Below are positions 25,401 through 33,401 of a stretch of 64,000 nucleotides of DNA, piece by piece. Source of the DNA: Lycorma delicatula (lineage: Eukaryota > Arthropoda > Insecta > Hemiptera > Fulgoridae); the NCBI RefSeq assembly GCF_047948215.1, contig NC_134465.1, positions 54,137,341 through 54,201,340 of the forward strand, read 5' to 3'. The notes beneath the pieces are model-generated. The model saw only the letters and a list, made by a program, of their open reading frames with translations, made no database searches and was not told the DNA's origin. Position 1 is the first letter of the stretch; every line of letters starts with the position of its first letter. The translations under genes were made by a program, and so were the position numbers.

Positions 25401-28400
25401 CAAGTGGTAGTCAGAAGGGGCAAGATCAGGATTATACAGAGGATGAGCCGGTACTTCAAAGTTGAGTTTCAACAGTGTGGGCAGCAATATATGAATGGGC
25501 ATTGTTGTGCAACAACACAACACCTTTCGACAGCAATCCTTGGCGTTTGGTTCGAATAGCAGGCTTCAGCTTGGCATTAAGCATCTCACTGTAACATGCA
25601 CTGTATATTGTCGTGCCCCTTTCCTCATAATGTTCCACTACTGGGCCTTGTGAGTCCCAAAAAACCGCAAGCATCAGTTTTCCTGCAGATAGTTGGATCT
25701 TGAACTTCTTTTTGCAGGGCAAATTTGGATGTTTCCAGTCCATACTCTGCCGTTTACTCTCTGGCTGGTAATGATGGATCCATGTTTTGTCACCAGTGAT
25801 GATTCTGTCTAAGAAGATGTCGTGTTCATGAATGTCCTGTTTACTGAATGTTGCTCTTCTTTGGTGCAAACAGAAAGCATGGTTAGCCATGGTTAACGGC
25901 AGGGCAGAGATAATAGAACTAACCTAGCAACATCAAACCTACACAGACATAACAACAATTAAACCATGCATGCGTCATCTACGAAACACGACAGTACTAC
26001 CCACATAAACAAAAATATAACTAAATTTTGGATAATAATTGACTTTCCCTCGTATATATATATATATATATATACAGGGTGTCCCATATAAAGTGCAACC
26101 CAACCTTATATTATTGGTAGGTATTGAAATAATAAAAAGGCATGTGTAAATGTAAATGTAATTTTTCATCATTGTAATTGGCTTTTAGATGACGATGAAT
26201 GTTATTAGCATTCACTTTTTTCACTGTTGAAAATTCATTCACTGCATGTTGTTTTACAAATGTTCAAATAGCAGTTTTCAACATTTTTATGCAGTCTTAT
26301 ACATGTTGAAATATCATCCATAACATTGGTGACTGATAATAAGGGAGAAGGGATGAGTCAACAAGTTGTGAATGAAAGGGGAATGAAGCTATTAGATGGC
26401 AGTACATACTGCTTTGTGTGATGTTTTGTTCTCCCACTATATTTCAGCCACCCCTTGTTTATTTTAACAAATTCGTGGAATGTTGAAACTGCAGTACTAA
26501 GAAAACAGATGAAAATAGGTACTTAGATGCAAATATAGCTTTAATTCTTTTGTATTTTCTTTAAATATATTGTAACCAACAGATCATTAGAAAAAAGAAT
26601 AAAGTTTAATGCAATATGGTTAGTAGATATACTTAAAGACAACCAATTCTTTTGTAATGAAAACTGTAATATAGAAAACTACCATTTTATTACAGTATTT
26701 TAAGTTAAAAAAAACACTTATTGTAACACTTTCCATAACTTAAAAACACATTTTAAAAAAAACCTTATTTTTTTTAAAATATAAGCGCTGTATAAGAACT
26801 TTGATTACAAATCAAAATTACTTGAAATGTAAAATCTCCTTGATTTAACAGATTCAGATACTGACGCTACTATATTTAAATATTGGAAAATATTTAATAA
26901 TTGTGAAGTTAAAAGGTTGGTAATAATTTTTATTATCTTTTCAGATAACGGCTGTCTGTGATTGTCTAAATTATCTTAGATACATACAGCGAGGGCTAGT
27001 CAAATGTTCTGGTAAAATTTTATTTATTTATAAATCTGTTTTAATTAATTATTAAAATTTTTCCTTTTTTGTTTAATATAATATTACAATTATTATAATA
27101 TAATTTTATTATTTATATAATACAATATAATAATATTTTTTCAGCCTCCGCAAAGTACAAAATTAGAGAACACTCTTACCTTTACTCAAAATGTTTTCGG
27201 GCCTAAGCCCATCTTCAGTGATATTTTTATTTTAATAAATTGTTCTTTCTTTATATTTACACATTAATTTTAGATTTTTACATTTTATTTTGTAAAAATT
27301 GTTTGGTAACAAAATTTATATTAAAATATTTTAAATTTCAGAACAATACCTTGTGCATACATTCAGAACATACTTTGCAGAAGCTGAAAAAATATTATAT
27401 TATATATAGTTATATTTAACATACAGAGGAAAAAAATTGACTATAAAAAATTTAATCTAAATAAATTAGTAATATAATATTAGTAGATGTAATTTACTTT
27501 TACTTTTTTCCTGTAGGGAGAGGAAAAAGCTCTACCACCTGCTATCAGGCCCACTCTGACGGTAGAGTGGGCTCATCCCACCCATCAAAAAACCTCCCCC
27601 TTCTTCCCATAGGAACTGGAACTGGCCATGAGGCATGAACATGGTTCCTATGTGACACGGGTGTAGAATACACGTACTTCTGGCTTCTAAGGTGCAGGAT
27701 CTGACATTCACTGGGAATCATCGGCAGGCAGCGACCCAGATGGGGCCCTGCTGCCCACTCCCAGATACTGGCCATCACCCACTACCCATCTTCCAGCTTA
27801 CCCTTGATGATATCTGTGATCATGCACTCTACCACAGCCCAGCTCCTTCTAGACTTGAACATGCAACCTGTAACGTTATCAGAATCTCTTATCATAACGT
27901 TATCAACCCTCTTACTTGTAAGACTGTATCTTACAAGTAAATGATCCCACAGATCTCATTGATATTATTTATCTATGTAGAATTACAGCGTGCCAATCTG
28001 ATTGGCTCTTACTTTACCTTATTGAAGTTTTATCACTTGCTTTCAGATCTCACTGGGCAGTCACTGACCATTAAAGCAAAATACTTACGTATTGAAATTT
28101 ATATATATAATTTTCATTGCATTTTCATTTTCAGTATTTTATATATATATATATATAAAGAATTACAAAATTTTCAAGTTATGCAGCTCTGATTACTGAT
28201 GTCTTTGTTCTTAACAAACTTCTACTTAGGAGGAAAATTTAGTGAAATGTTAAAGTATATAAGTATGCTAGTAAGAATTATATAAAAAAATACTCTACTA
28301 TGAATAAAATTTTGAGATGTGGGAGCCAAGGTGAACCATACGTCTCAATCTCCAGACCAGTTGTGGCCAAAGTTAAATGGCACCAGTAATTTATGTTCAG

Positions 28401-31400
28401 AAGTCATACAAACTTTCATAACAATTTCATAATCCAGTTTCAAATTTTTTTTTGTCTTCAGTCATTTGACTGGTTTGATGCAGCTCTCCAAGATTCCCTA
28501 TCTAGTTCTAGTCGTTTCATTTCAGTATACCCTCTACATCCTACATCCCTAACAATTTGTTTTACATATTCCAAACGTGGCCTGCCTACACAATTTTTTC
28601 CTTCTACCTGTCCTTCCAATATTAAAGTGACTATTCCAGGATGCCTTAATATGTGGCTTATAAGTCTGTCTCTTCGTTTAGCTATATTTTTCCAAATGCT
28701 TCTTTCTTCATCTATTTGCTGCAACACCTCTTCATTTGTCACTTTATCCACCCATCTGATTTTTAACATTCTCCAATAGCACCTCATTTCAAAATCTTCT
28801 AATCTTTTCTTCTCAGATGCTCCGATCGTCCAAGTTTTACTTCCATATAAAGCGACGTTCCAAACATATACTTTCAAAAATCTTTTCCTGACATTTAAAT
28901 TAATTTTTGTTGTAAAGAAATTATATTTCTGACTGAAGGCTCGTTTTGCCTGTGCTGTTTGGCATTTTATATCTCTCCTGCTTCGTCCATCTTTAGTAAT
29001 TCTACTTCCCAAATAACAAACTTCTTCTACCTCCATAATCTTTTCTCCTCCTATTTTCACATTCAGTGGTCCATCTTCTTTACTTCTACTAGATTTCATT
29101 ACTTTCGTTTTGTTCTTGTTCTGTATGTTTTCATACAGAAGTTCTTGCATAGGTTTTCATTTATGCCGTTCATTGTTTCTTCTAAATCCTTCTTACTCTC
29201 AGCTAGAATTACTATATCATCAGCAAATCATAGGATCTTTATCTTTTCACCTTGTACTATTACTCCGAATCTAAATTGCTCTTTAACATCATTAACTGCT
29301 AGTTCTATGTAAAGATTAAAAAGTAACCCGGATAGGGAACATCCTTGTTGGACTCCCTTTCTTATCATGGCTTCTTTCTTATGTTGTTCAATTATTACTG
29401 TTGCTGTTTGGTTTCTGTAAATGTTAGCTATCGATCTTCTATGTCTGTATTTGAACCCTAATTTTCTTAAAATGCTGAACATTTTATTCTAGTCTACCTT
29501 ATCAAATGCCTTTTCTAGGTTTATAAATGCCGAGTATGTTGGTTTGTTTTTCTTTAATCTTCCTTCTACTATTAATCTGAGGCCTAAAATTGCTTCCCTT
29601 GTCCCTATACTTTTCCTGAAACTAAATTGGTCTTCTCCTAACACTTCTTCCACTCTCCTCTCAATTCTTCTGTATAGAATTCTAGTTAAGCAGAAAACTG
29701 TTTGATTTAGTCTGGAGATATCAAGTAAAAAAAGTTTCTCAATCTAAAAGTATGTTTTTTGATTTGATGAGGTTATGAAACCTTAAGATCTGAAAAAATC
29801 CTGGCATGGGAACATTCATCCAGTTAGCAGTTTCAAATATACAAAAAAAAACAACAACCAATGAAAAAAGAAATTAGGTTTATTATCCCTCACTCCGGAA
29901 TGAAATTGTCCAAATACATAACCAAAATTATATACTTGTGTAATGTAATCATCAAAAAATTAGTACTTTGTACACATGTATTAATATTCTTTCTTGGTAC
30001 ACTTGAGTCCAGAGAGCCCAGAGTTAACAACAAAAGAGAAAAGTTTTTTATCCCTACCTTTCTAAGGAGGGGGGGTTTGAATACAACCAAACACAATTAG
30101 AAAGTTTCTTAATTACCTTTCTTTTTCTGTTTAGCTTTCGGATCCACCATAAGTTATTACTTCAGAGGATGAAGTGTAGTCTTGTACAGTCTCAGGTTAA
30201 CAATTCCTGAGATGTGTGGTTAATTGAAACCCAACCACCAAAGAATACCGGTATCCACGATCTAGTATTCCAATCCGTGTAAAAGTCCTGCCTTTACTAG
30301 GTCTTGTACCTTAGGTAACCTTCTTAGTTACCTAAGAGGCATTAAATTATGTTAAAAAAATTTCCTTTGAGTAAACTTTTGAGTGCAGGACTAATAAGGT
30401 GAATTTCTTACTGTTACTTCACCAGTTGTGATCAAAATTGAATGCCTATATAGAGATCATTTCTACGATCTCTGTATATAAACAATACTTGATACTTTGG
30501 TTGATACTTGCATAAGTATCAACCAAACTATTTGATTTAGTCTGGAGATGTCAAGTAAAAAATAGGCCAACATATATACAGTAATTTTTAGTTTTAAGTA
30601 ATATACACATATACACATATACAGTAGTTTTAAGTAATTTTCTCAATCTAAAAGCATGTTTTTTGATTTGATGAGGTTATAAAACCTTAAGATCTGAAAA
30701 AATCGTGGCATGGGAACTTTCATCCAGTTAGCATAATTTTCCACTCATAATATTGGTGTTGAGGAAAATGTATCTTCATGTTCTCCCCACAAATGGCTTT
30801 AGGAACACATAATTATGGTAATATTAATCAAATCTGTCAACAATTATGTCCTTTTGAAAGATAACAAATAACTGAGAATTTTTAGAAAGTTTATGATTGA
30901 TTACATTACTTGTAGTTTAATTATTTAAAAGTGATTGTGTCTTGAAAATGAGTGAAAATAAAGAAGAAATTTGATAAATTTTGAAATTTTATTACAAAAA
31001 AAGGGAAGAATGCAATTTAGATTTAGATTGCTAAAAAAATTTATGATGTTTTTGGACATGATGCAGTATCACTAGTAGTTTGACACAAAGTTATTTTTTA
31101 TCAATCTGAAAATTTTGATGTCATTAATGCATCTTATGCTTTTCAACCAGGTTGAAATTCTTGATGTAATCATGAAAAATTGAACAAGACCAGCTTATTA
31201 GCAATTGTGATAGTAGTAAAAAACTAAACATCGACCACAAAAGAGTTTTAAAGCTTTAAGGAAGGTTGGATAAAAGAAAACTCAAAGTTTGAGTGCCACA
31301 TATTTAACAATGTAAATCTTAATGAATCAAATTTCCATCTGCCAATTTTTGCTAAGAGAATTTCTCTTTTGCATCTTTTCGCTCATATTGCATGCACTGC

Positions 31401-32105
31401 TTTTTGAGATATGTAGCAGTTCCCCCAACTACTCGACACCAACACAATGTGCTCGGTTGACCACTCGCGCCATGTGTTCCTAGCTTTCTATCATTTTCTG
31501 GCCAAAAATGTGACATGCCAAAAAAAAACAGTATGCATATGATTATCACTCTTTACAATGATTAGCACTCTTCATTGAATGCTTCTTTCAACATTTTATA
31601 AATTTCAGAAGCTGATTTTTTTTTAAATGGACACAAACTGAATTGCATAATGTTGTTAGATTTTTTTTTTTAGACAATACATTTGAGTACTTGTATGCAT
31701 GCAGGACTGCCATTTATGCATTTTAGATTTTTCTGTGAAAATCATTCTCATTACTTTTGGACCACCCTTGTAATTTGTGACACTCACTAAAGATACTTCT
31801 TTCCACTAATTTGGATTTTAGTTTTTTAGTTATTTGACCAATTCAAGTGTGCAAATTAGAGTTAGAGATTAATATTATACTATACAAATCATTCAATATA
31901 GAATTAATATTTCTTATTTGACATGAAAATATGTGTAATTATTAATTTATATGCAAATTATCACAATTACAAATGTTTTATTTTATTTTTTTAAATAACT
32001 GCACATTTTTTTTTTTCAGTGCATGACATGTATTGGGAAATAGTGCGTTTACGTAAAGAAATCTCATTAGCTAGACTCGGTCTGACATCATCCACAAGTT
32101 CTTGA
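5903..32105 (+). CDS. Rab3ip: Rabin8/RAB3IP-like Rab guanine-nucleotide exchange factor, C-terminal half (5 exons)
   Basis: Coding exons are 5903-6054, 20436-20710, 24556-24652, 26945-27011 and 32020-32105; all junctions are AG/GT and the reading frame continues across every one. The joined product is about 225 residues. It matches the vertebrate Rabin8/GRAB C-terminal region in order: a Ser-rich linker (HRRSPSHF), then VDPVLHKEFLTWK and PFIARIYREDI, then KKCAL, the RMRFGD segment, ITAVCDCLNYLRYIQRGLVK, and a terminal WEIVRLRKEISLARLGL. Family knowledge: these proteins activate Rab8/Rab3-type GTPases in exocytosis and ciliogenesis through an N-terminal Sec2 coiled coil; the C-terminal part recruits regulators. 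The Sec2 exons are not in this window, so the catalytic part lies to the left. The exon pattern is small conserved exons separated by introns of 2-14 kb full of transposons. An extra exon could be hidden in the 14.4-kb intron, but the phases do not require one. Confidence 0.9.
6113..8640 (-). mobile_element. hAT transposon fossil with intact ends (ZBED5/SCAND3-like transposase)
   Basis: Ends are CAGTGTTTCTCAACCT and, inverted, CAATGTTTCTCAACCT (15/16). Flanking 8-bp direct repeats ATATAGAT (6105-6112) and ATATAGTT (8641-8648) fit the hAT 8-bp target duplication. The - strand holds transposase pieces in order from the right: MCHLLKNFSMKSNKIKQHLE (8006), DIVARQICDIAEDIQHQLFR (7680), FSILLDEATYTNKDAHFIAY, and HREALVSKE-type sequence (MIYREALVSKEMSPDLNIVL, about 7300). 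These are the hallmarks of ZBED5-like hAT transposases. The ORF is broken in several places. It lies in the long Rab3ip-like intron 58 bp after exon 1's donor. Confidence 0.85.
10210..10320 (-). repeat. tRNA-like SINE head (degenerate)
   Basis: On the - strand a B-box-like gagttcgattt follows about 40 bases after a possible A box (gttaaatggttattgc), the spacing of a Pol III tRNA-type promoter. Too diverged to assign a family. Confidence 0.35.
11050..11140 (+). repeat. Short dispersed-element-like motif
   Basis: The stretch containing attttatgaccagatgccat followed by tcctgacaccc resembles the 'gaccGGATGCCCTTCCTGACaCC' motif common in animal retroposon tails. This is from memory; no other copy is in the window. 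Confidence 0.3.
12340..13640 (+). mobile_element. Non-LTR retrotransposon (LINE) relic, reverse transcriptase
   Basis: Scattered + strand pieces follow reverse-transcriptase order: GFRSGYFCSQEIL (12360), then a finger region with many stops. Next come 'cttgcttttggagatgatct' (12778-12797, LAFGDDL, the FADD catalytic box), FKYSGEIISKNRIDKAALEI (about 12960) and TSVYRIDTE (about 13100). The last piece, KRKICG...KTEEG...RRLRFLWF, is the 'RRL.FYGHL' C-terminal motif at about 13160-13300. Heavily decayed and 5' truncated; clade not assigned. Confidence 0.6.
13641..15269. other. Unassigned intronic sequence
   Basis: Very AT-rich. Near 14300-14350 a degenerate repeat of 'ggctgttgagttgctgttg' type. 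Nothing else recognised. Confidence 0.45.
15270..16551 (-). mobile_element. Old TIR transposon with degraded transposase-like ORF
   Basis: Sequence 15270-15300 matches the reverse complement of 16521-16551 at 21 of 31 positions, including TAAAACA.AAC.CATC. A 98-residue - strand ORF (15658-15362: MEEENRCCWLQHNTLQHNIK, ending SGRCGHSLHLL) lies next to the left end. Its last residues resemble the C-terminal '..GGHFEHLL' end of insect Tc1/mariner-like transposases; this is an inference. It sits in the long Rab3ip-like intron. Confidence 0.45.
15392..16672. repeat. Inverted repeat, about 110-bp arms
   Basis: 15392-15500 (cttcctgaatacatactacc onward, through ccctttattttgtgaaatt) is repeated in inverted orientation at 16562-16672 with roughly 85% identity. 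The right arm lies just outside the right TIR of the element above, so two opposed copies or a local inversion are involved. Confidence 0.7.
16847..16901. repeat. Perfect 25-bp palindrome
   Basis: Arm 16847-16871 (attataaacccaagcaaaca then tgcgt) pairs without mismatch with 16877-16901; the loop is 5 nt. Intronic. Confidence 0.95.
18475..18580 (-). repeat. tRNA-derived SINE head, second family
   Basis: On the - strand: A-box-like tggaatggtagc, then tctcggcctttcatctgg, then the B box ggttcgaat with normal tRNA spacing. This is a Pol III tRNA-type promoter. No CCA end and no full cloverleaf, so it is a SINE head rather than a tRNA gene. Confidence 0.6.
19069..19370 (+). repeat. tRNA-derived SINE, near full length (S1)
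   Basis: Head cccaccgggttggtctaccc, B-box-like agcgttcaagtcctagtaaa, body ggtttcaattaaccacacat-type sequence (ttgggtttcaattaaccaca), and tail ending accggaggctaaacaggaaa followed by A-rich sequence. This is the best reference copy of the family here. The A box of other copies (ggtctagtggtgaacg) is disrupted by a second acccaccgggt. Confidence 0.8.
20436..20710 (+). CDS. Rab3ip: Rab3ip-like exon: conserved C-terminal domain, first part
   Basis: Acceptor AG is at 20434-20435 after a CT-rich tract; donor GT at 20711-20712 (CCAAA|GTAAGT). Enters in phase 0 and leaves after two bases of a Lys codon. It encodes about 92 residues, including VDPVLHKEFLTWKQRPTMEK, PFIARIYREDI and the stretch ending CIEAV. 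These align in order with the vertebrate Rabin8 block that has a similar acidic 'EF..WK..PT.....PF...IY.EDI.PCL.F' pattern. This is the strongest single piece of family evidence in the window. Confidence 0.92.
20711..22248. other. Intronic sequence, nothing recognised
   Basis: AT-rich intron after the CCAAA|GTAAGT donor. No conserved ORF, TIR or SINE until 22249. Confidence 0.5.
22249..22372 (-). repeat. SINE S1 family, partial copy
   Basis: Contains tgtgtagttaattgaacccc and tagtattcaaatccgtgtaa in the inverted orientation of the family; both ends are missing. Confidence 0.7.
22411..22463. repeat. (TA)n microsatellite
   Basis: About 26 TA units with two TACA interruptions, between a SINE fragment and the 5' break of a LINE copy. 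Confidence 0.95.
22506..23430 (+). mobile_element. LINE copy 1 (RT and C-terminal domain), 5' truncated
   Basis: Starts inside the reverse transcriptase at the 'gaaagggagtc...caaggatgttccc' (G..QGC.LS) region. It continues with MELAVNDVKEQFRFGITVQG and the catalytic LRFADDIVILAE box. The C-terminal domain follows: EVEEFCYLGGRI, LYGSETWTIG, MLKIRWVDKVTNEEVL, RPRLEYVKQIVRD, ending SWRAASNQSND before TGA. A poly-A run follows at 23420. Only one disruption (tandem stops near 22904) breaks the frame, making this the best-preserved LINE ORF here. It is a non-LTR element; clade (RTE-like?) uncertain. Intronic in the Rab3ip-like gene. Confidence 0.85.
24556..24652 (+). CDS. Rab3ip: Rab3ip-like exon: KKCAL to ICRNR block
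   Basis: Acceptor AG 24554-24555 (ttttcttttcag); donor GT at 24653-24654 (AGA|GTAAGT). The first base completes the Lys codon begun in the previous exon; the exon ends in phase 0. Product KCALLESTRQCHYRMRFGDS then ETYSISQICRNR. This matches the vertebrate 'KKCALTG..K.CKHRIKLGDS..YY.IS..CR.R' block, including its paired Cys/His residues. Confidence 0.93.
25142..26053 (-). mobile_element. Internally deleted mariner transposon
   Basis: TIRs share AAGTCAATTATTATCC (left near 25153, right as complement near 26040); the right end is ccctcgta with TA. The - strand ORFs 25890-25456 and 25523-25233 encode the catalytic two-thirds: RRATFSKQDIHEHDIFLDRI, ITGDKTWIHHYQPESK (first Asp present), VVLLHNNAHSYIAAHT (second Asp changed to Asn), DLAPSDYHLFDLLKEALRG (third Asp present) and FYEGIRKLMQRWTKCV. 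The N-terminal DNA-binding region (about 100 residues) is missing and the whole element is about 0.9 kb rather than 1.3 kb, so an internal deletion is likely. It cannot be active. Confidence 0.85.
26945..27011 (+). CDS. Rab3ip: Rab3ip-like exon: ITAVCDCLNYLRYIQRGLVK
   Basis: Acceptor AG 26943-26944 (ttatcttttcag); donor GT 27012-27013 (TCTG|GTAAAA). Starts in phase 0 and ends with one base of a Val codon. The 22-residue product corresponds to vertebrate '[20 protein letters not shown]'. It is a 67-bp micro-exon 117 bp upstream of a TIR element. Confidence 0.93.
27129..27402. mobile_element. TIR/foldback element family F, copy A
   Basis: Left end aatattttttcagcctccgc followed by aaagta; the right end contains the inverted tactttgcagaagctgaaaa. 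The interior (gagaacactcttaccttta, cgggcctaagcccatcttca) is shared with copy B at 62303-62610. Sequence after the right end (atacagagg, gactata, tttaatctaaataaat) is also shared, so the true repeat may reach about 27465. No coding capacity. Confidence 0.7.
27510..27940. repeat. GC-rich island, unassigned
   Basis: Roughly half G+C in a region that is otherwise about 75% A+T. It contains tctagacttgaacatgcaac, vaguely B-box-like on the - strand. The open frames here are short and overlapping and do not look like a conserved protein. Probably a younger or foreign repeat. Confidence 0.4.
28446..29690 (-). mobile_element. LINE copy 2, 5' truncated
   Basis: Same family as copy 1. Reading leftwards: an RT start region, the QQGCSLSGLLFNLYIELAVN block, C-terminal motifs EVEEVCYLGSRITKDGRSRR, LYGSKTWTIG, MLKIRWVDKVTNEEVL and SNQSND, then a poly-T (A tail) at 28446-28455. 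Two frames are needed because of a 5-bp insertion near 29120 relative to copy 1, shared with copy 3. The 5' break is at cttaactagaattc, the same base as in copy 3. It lies in the last Rab3ip-like intron, antisense to the gene. Confidence 0.88.
29699..30732. repeat. Direct repeat pair flanking about 0.7 kb
   Basis: 29699-29833 (gtttgatttagtctggagat, ttttttgatttgatgaggtt, tgaaaaaatcctggcatggg) recurs at 30530-30732. The second copy carries about 70 extra bases in the middle (tatacacatatacacatata). The first copy abuts the 5' end of LINE copy 2. Nature of the repeat unknown. Confidence 0.75.
30118..30312 (-). repeat. SINE S1 family copy, head truncated
   Basis: Tail ctttttctgtttagctttcg, body gagatgtgtggttaattgaa and ccggtatccacgatctagta in inverted orientation. 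Ends at gcctttactaggtcttg without the tRNA head. Confidence 0.8.
30945..31772 (+). mobile_element. Mariner fossil, N-terminal half only
   Basis: The + strand retains the mariner DNA-binding domain in pieces: MSENKEEI, ILKFYYKKGKNAI, YDVFGHDAVS, SENFDVINASYAFQPG (aligning with 'SGNFDVKDAPRSGRP') and NLNESNFHLPIFAKRISLL. The catalytic domain is absent. The right end ggaccacccttgta at 31759-31772 resembles a cecropia-type mariner terminus (complement of caagggtggtccaaaagtaa). Left terminus not found. Confidence 0.6.
32020..32105 (+). CDS. Rab3ip: Rab3ip-like terminal exon with stop codon
   Basis: Acceptor AG 32018-32019 after a long T tract. The first two bases complete the Val codon. Product VHDMYWEIVRLRKEISLARL then GLTSSTSS and TGA at 32103-32105. 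This matches the C-terminal amphipathic helix of Rabin8/GRAB ('FWEVMQLRKEMSLAKLG'). The tail after LGL differs from vertebrates and is Ser/Thr-rich. Confidence 0.93.
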
Positions 32106-32260
32106 GAGATTATTAATTGTTATCATTGATGTAAATACTGATAAATACCAAAGTTAAACGATTTACCGTGCTGTTGTACTGTAGTTTATAATAAACATCG
32201 AAGAATAAAAATAATATTTTTGTGTATTATTTGTATATTGTATGTGTCAAAATAAATTTA
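32106..32260 (+). terminator. Rab3ip-like 3'UTR with polyadenylation signals
   Basis: AATAAA hexamers occur at 32190-32195, 32204-32209 and 32251-32256, within 85-150 bp of the stop codon. A GT/T-rich stretch (tgtgtattatttgtatattg) separates them. These are the likely 3' processing signals. The exact cleavage site cannot be read from sequence. Confidence 0.6.
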
Positions 32261-32639
32261 AGTTATATTTAACTGAATAAATATTATTTTTTGTTTTGTT
32301 TAAAAAGTGATTTTTTTTTTAACTTTTCTACTGCATTGTTTTACTAATAATGCTTATTGTTGTTGTTATATCGTGAAAAGACCAATATAAATAGAACTGA
32401 TTATATTACTCAGATTCCTTCCAATTAAAAAGAAAGTATCAGAAAATAATAATGAAAGAAATCCAAAAGGGATCCTTTTCTAAGGTTAACAAATCCATTT
32501 AACAATTGCTATTTGTAATGCTGTCAATGGCACACCTCCAACAGCTGTTAGCCTTAGAAAAAGGATTCCTTTTAATCCCCCTTCTGAATTTCTTCCATAA
32601 TTATATTTTCTACTACTTTCTTCTTAATTGGTAGGAATC

Positions 32640-33350
32640 TGTTACTCAGATGTGCTGTACTGGTCTTGTTGCAATATATATGGTTTGCAATATATATGGT
32701 ATACTGTTATGTGCTATATAGGCCTTTGTGTAATATAATTCATCTACCCAGAGATATGGTAAATTCTTACAAAAATAAAGAAAACAGCCTATATTTTTGC
32801 ATAAATCTCTTTCCAGCAAGCCATTCTTCACATTAAGAAACAGATAATAGTCCAAAAGTGCTAAATCTAGAAGTTGGTAGGGTCTGAAAAATGGGGAGCA
32901 TTGTCTTAATCAAAAGAATTTTCTTTTTTATCAAATGTGGTTGTTTTATTCCCTTATTTATATGACCATAATGTTGCCCAATTATCATTTTACTTTTCTC
33001 CAGAAAGTTAATGAAGATTATGCCATGATCATCCAAAAAATAGTGCCCCATAGTCTTTCCTGTTAATGAAACATTTTGAGGAAATTTCCTGATTTCCAAT
33101 GCAGATGTTCCTTGGTTTTATTGGATCTTGTGATGTATCAGTTTCATTAACTGTTACAAAACAGCACAAAAATTCTTCTCAATTACATTGAATCTTACCT
33201 AAACTATGCTTAGATGTGTTTACTCATTAATGCTTTTCATCGGTTGTGAGCAAACTTGGCACCTGTCTTGCAGATAGTTTTTGCATATGTAAATAATGTG
33301 TAAAATATGAGATTCATTTGAGATGCCTATCATCCTAGCAGTATCATGCA
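32640..33350 (-). mobile_element. Mariner fossil, decayed
   Basis: Minus-strand transposase pieces in order: ATRCYC-type HTH remnants (about 33340-33240), FPQNVSLTGKTMGHYFLDDH then GIIFINFLEKSK (33080-32985, the 'GKVMATVFWD..GI..IDYLEKG' region), PTSRFSTFGLLS, and YYLFLNVKNGLLERDLCKNI near 32840 ('DYYLFPNLK.WL.GKRF'). Many frameshifts. It starts about 0.5 kb after the Rab3ip-like stop. Confidence 0.55.
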
Positions 33351-33401
33351 ATTTCAAATCTTCTACTCCCCATCAGTAAGCTCTGGAACACAGAATTGGT
33401 A

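Larger units (their letters stand above)
23431..26944. other. Introns around the 24556 exon
   Basis: Outside the mariner at 25142-26053 there is no recognisable gene. A (TA)11 run at 26053-26074 is followed by acagggtgtcccatataaag, which looks like one end of another DNA transposon; no second end was found. Confidence 0.45.

Noticed and set aside
26075..26110. acagggtgtcccatataaag as a transposon terminus
   Set aside because: Looks like a DNA-transposon end, but no matching inverted partner was found within several kb.
28393..28779. Plus-strand 128-codon ORF, also seen at 50628-50912 and as a minus shadow at 23444-23091
   Set aside because: Repeats because it is antisense to the C-terminal domain of three LINE copies, not because it is a conserved gene.
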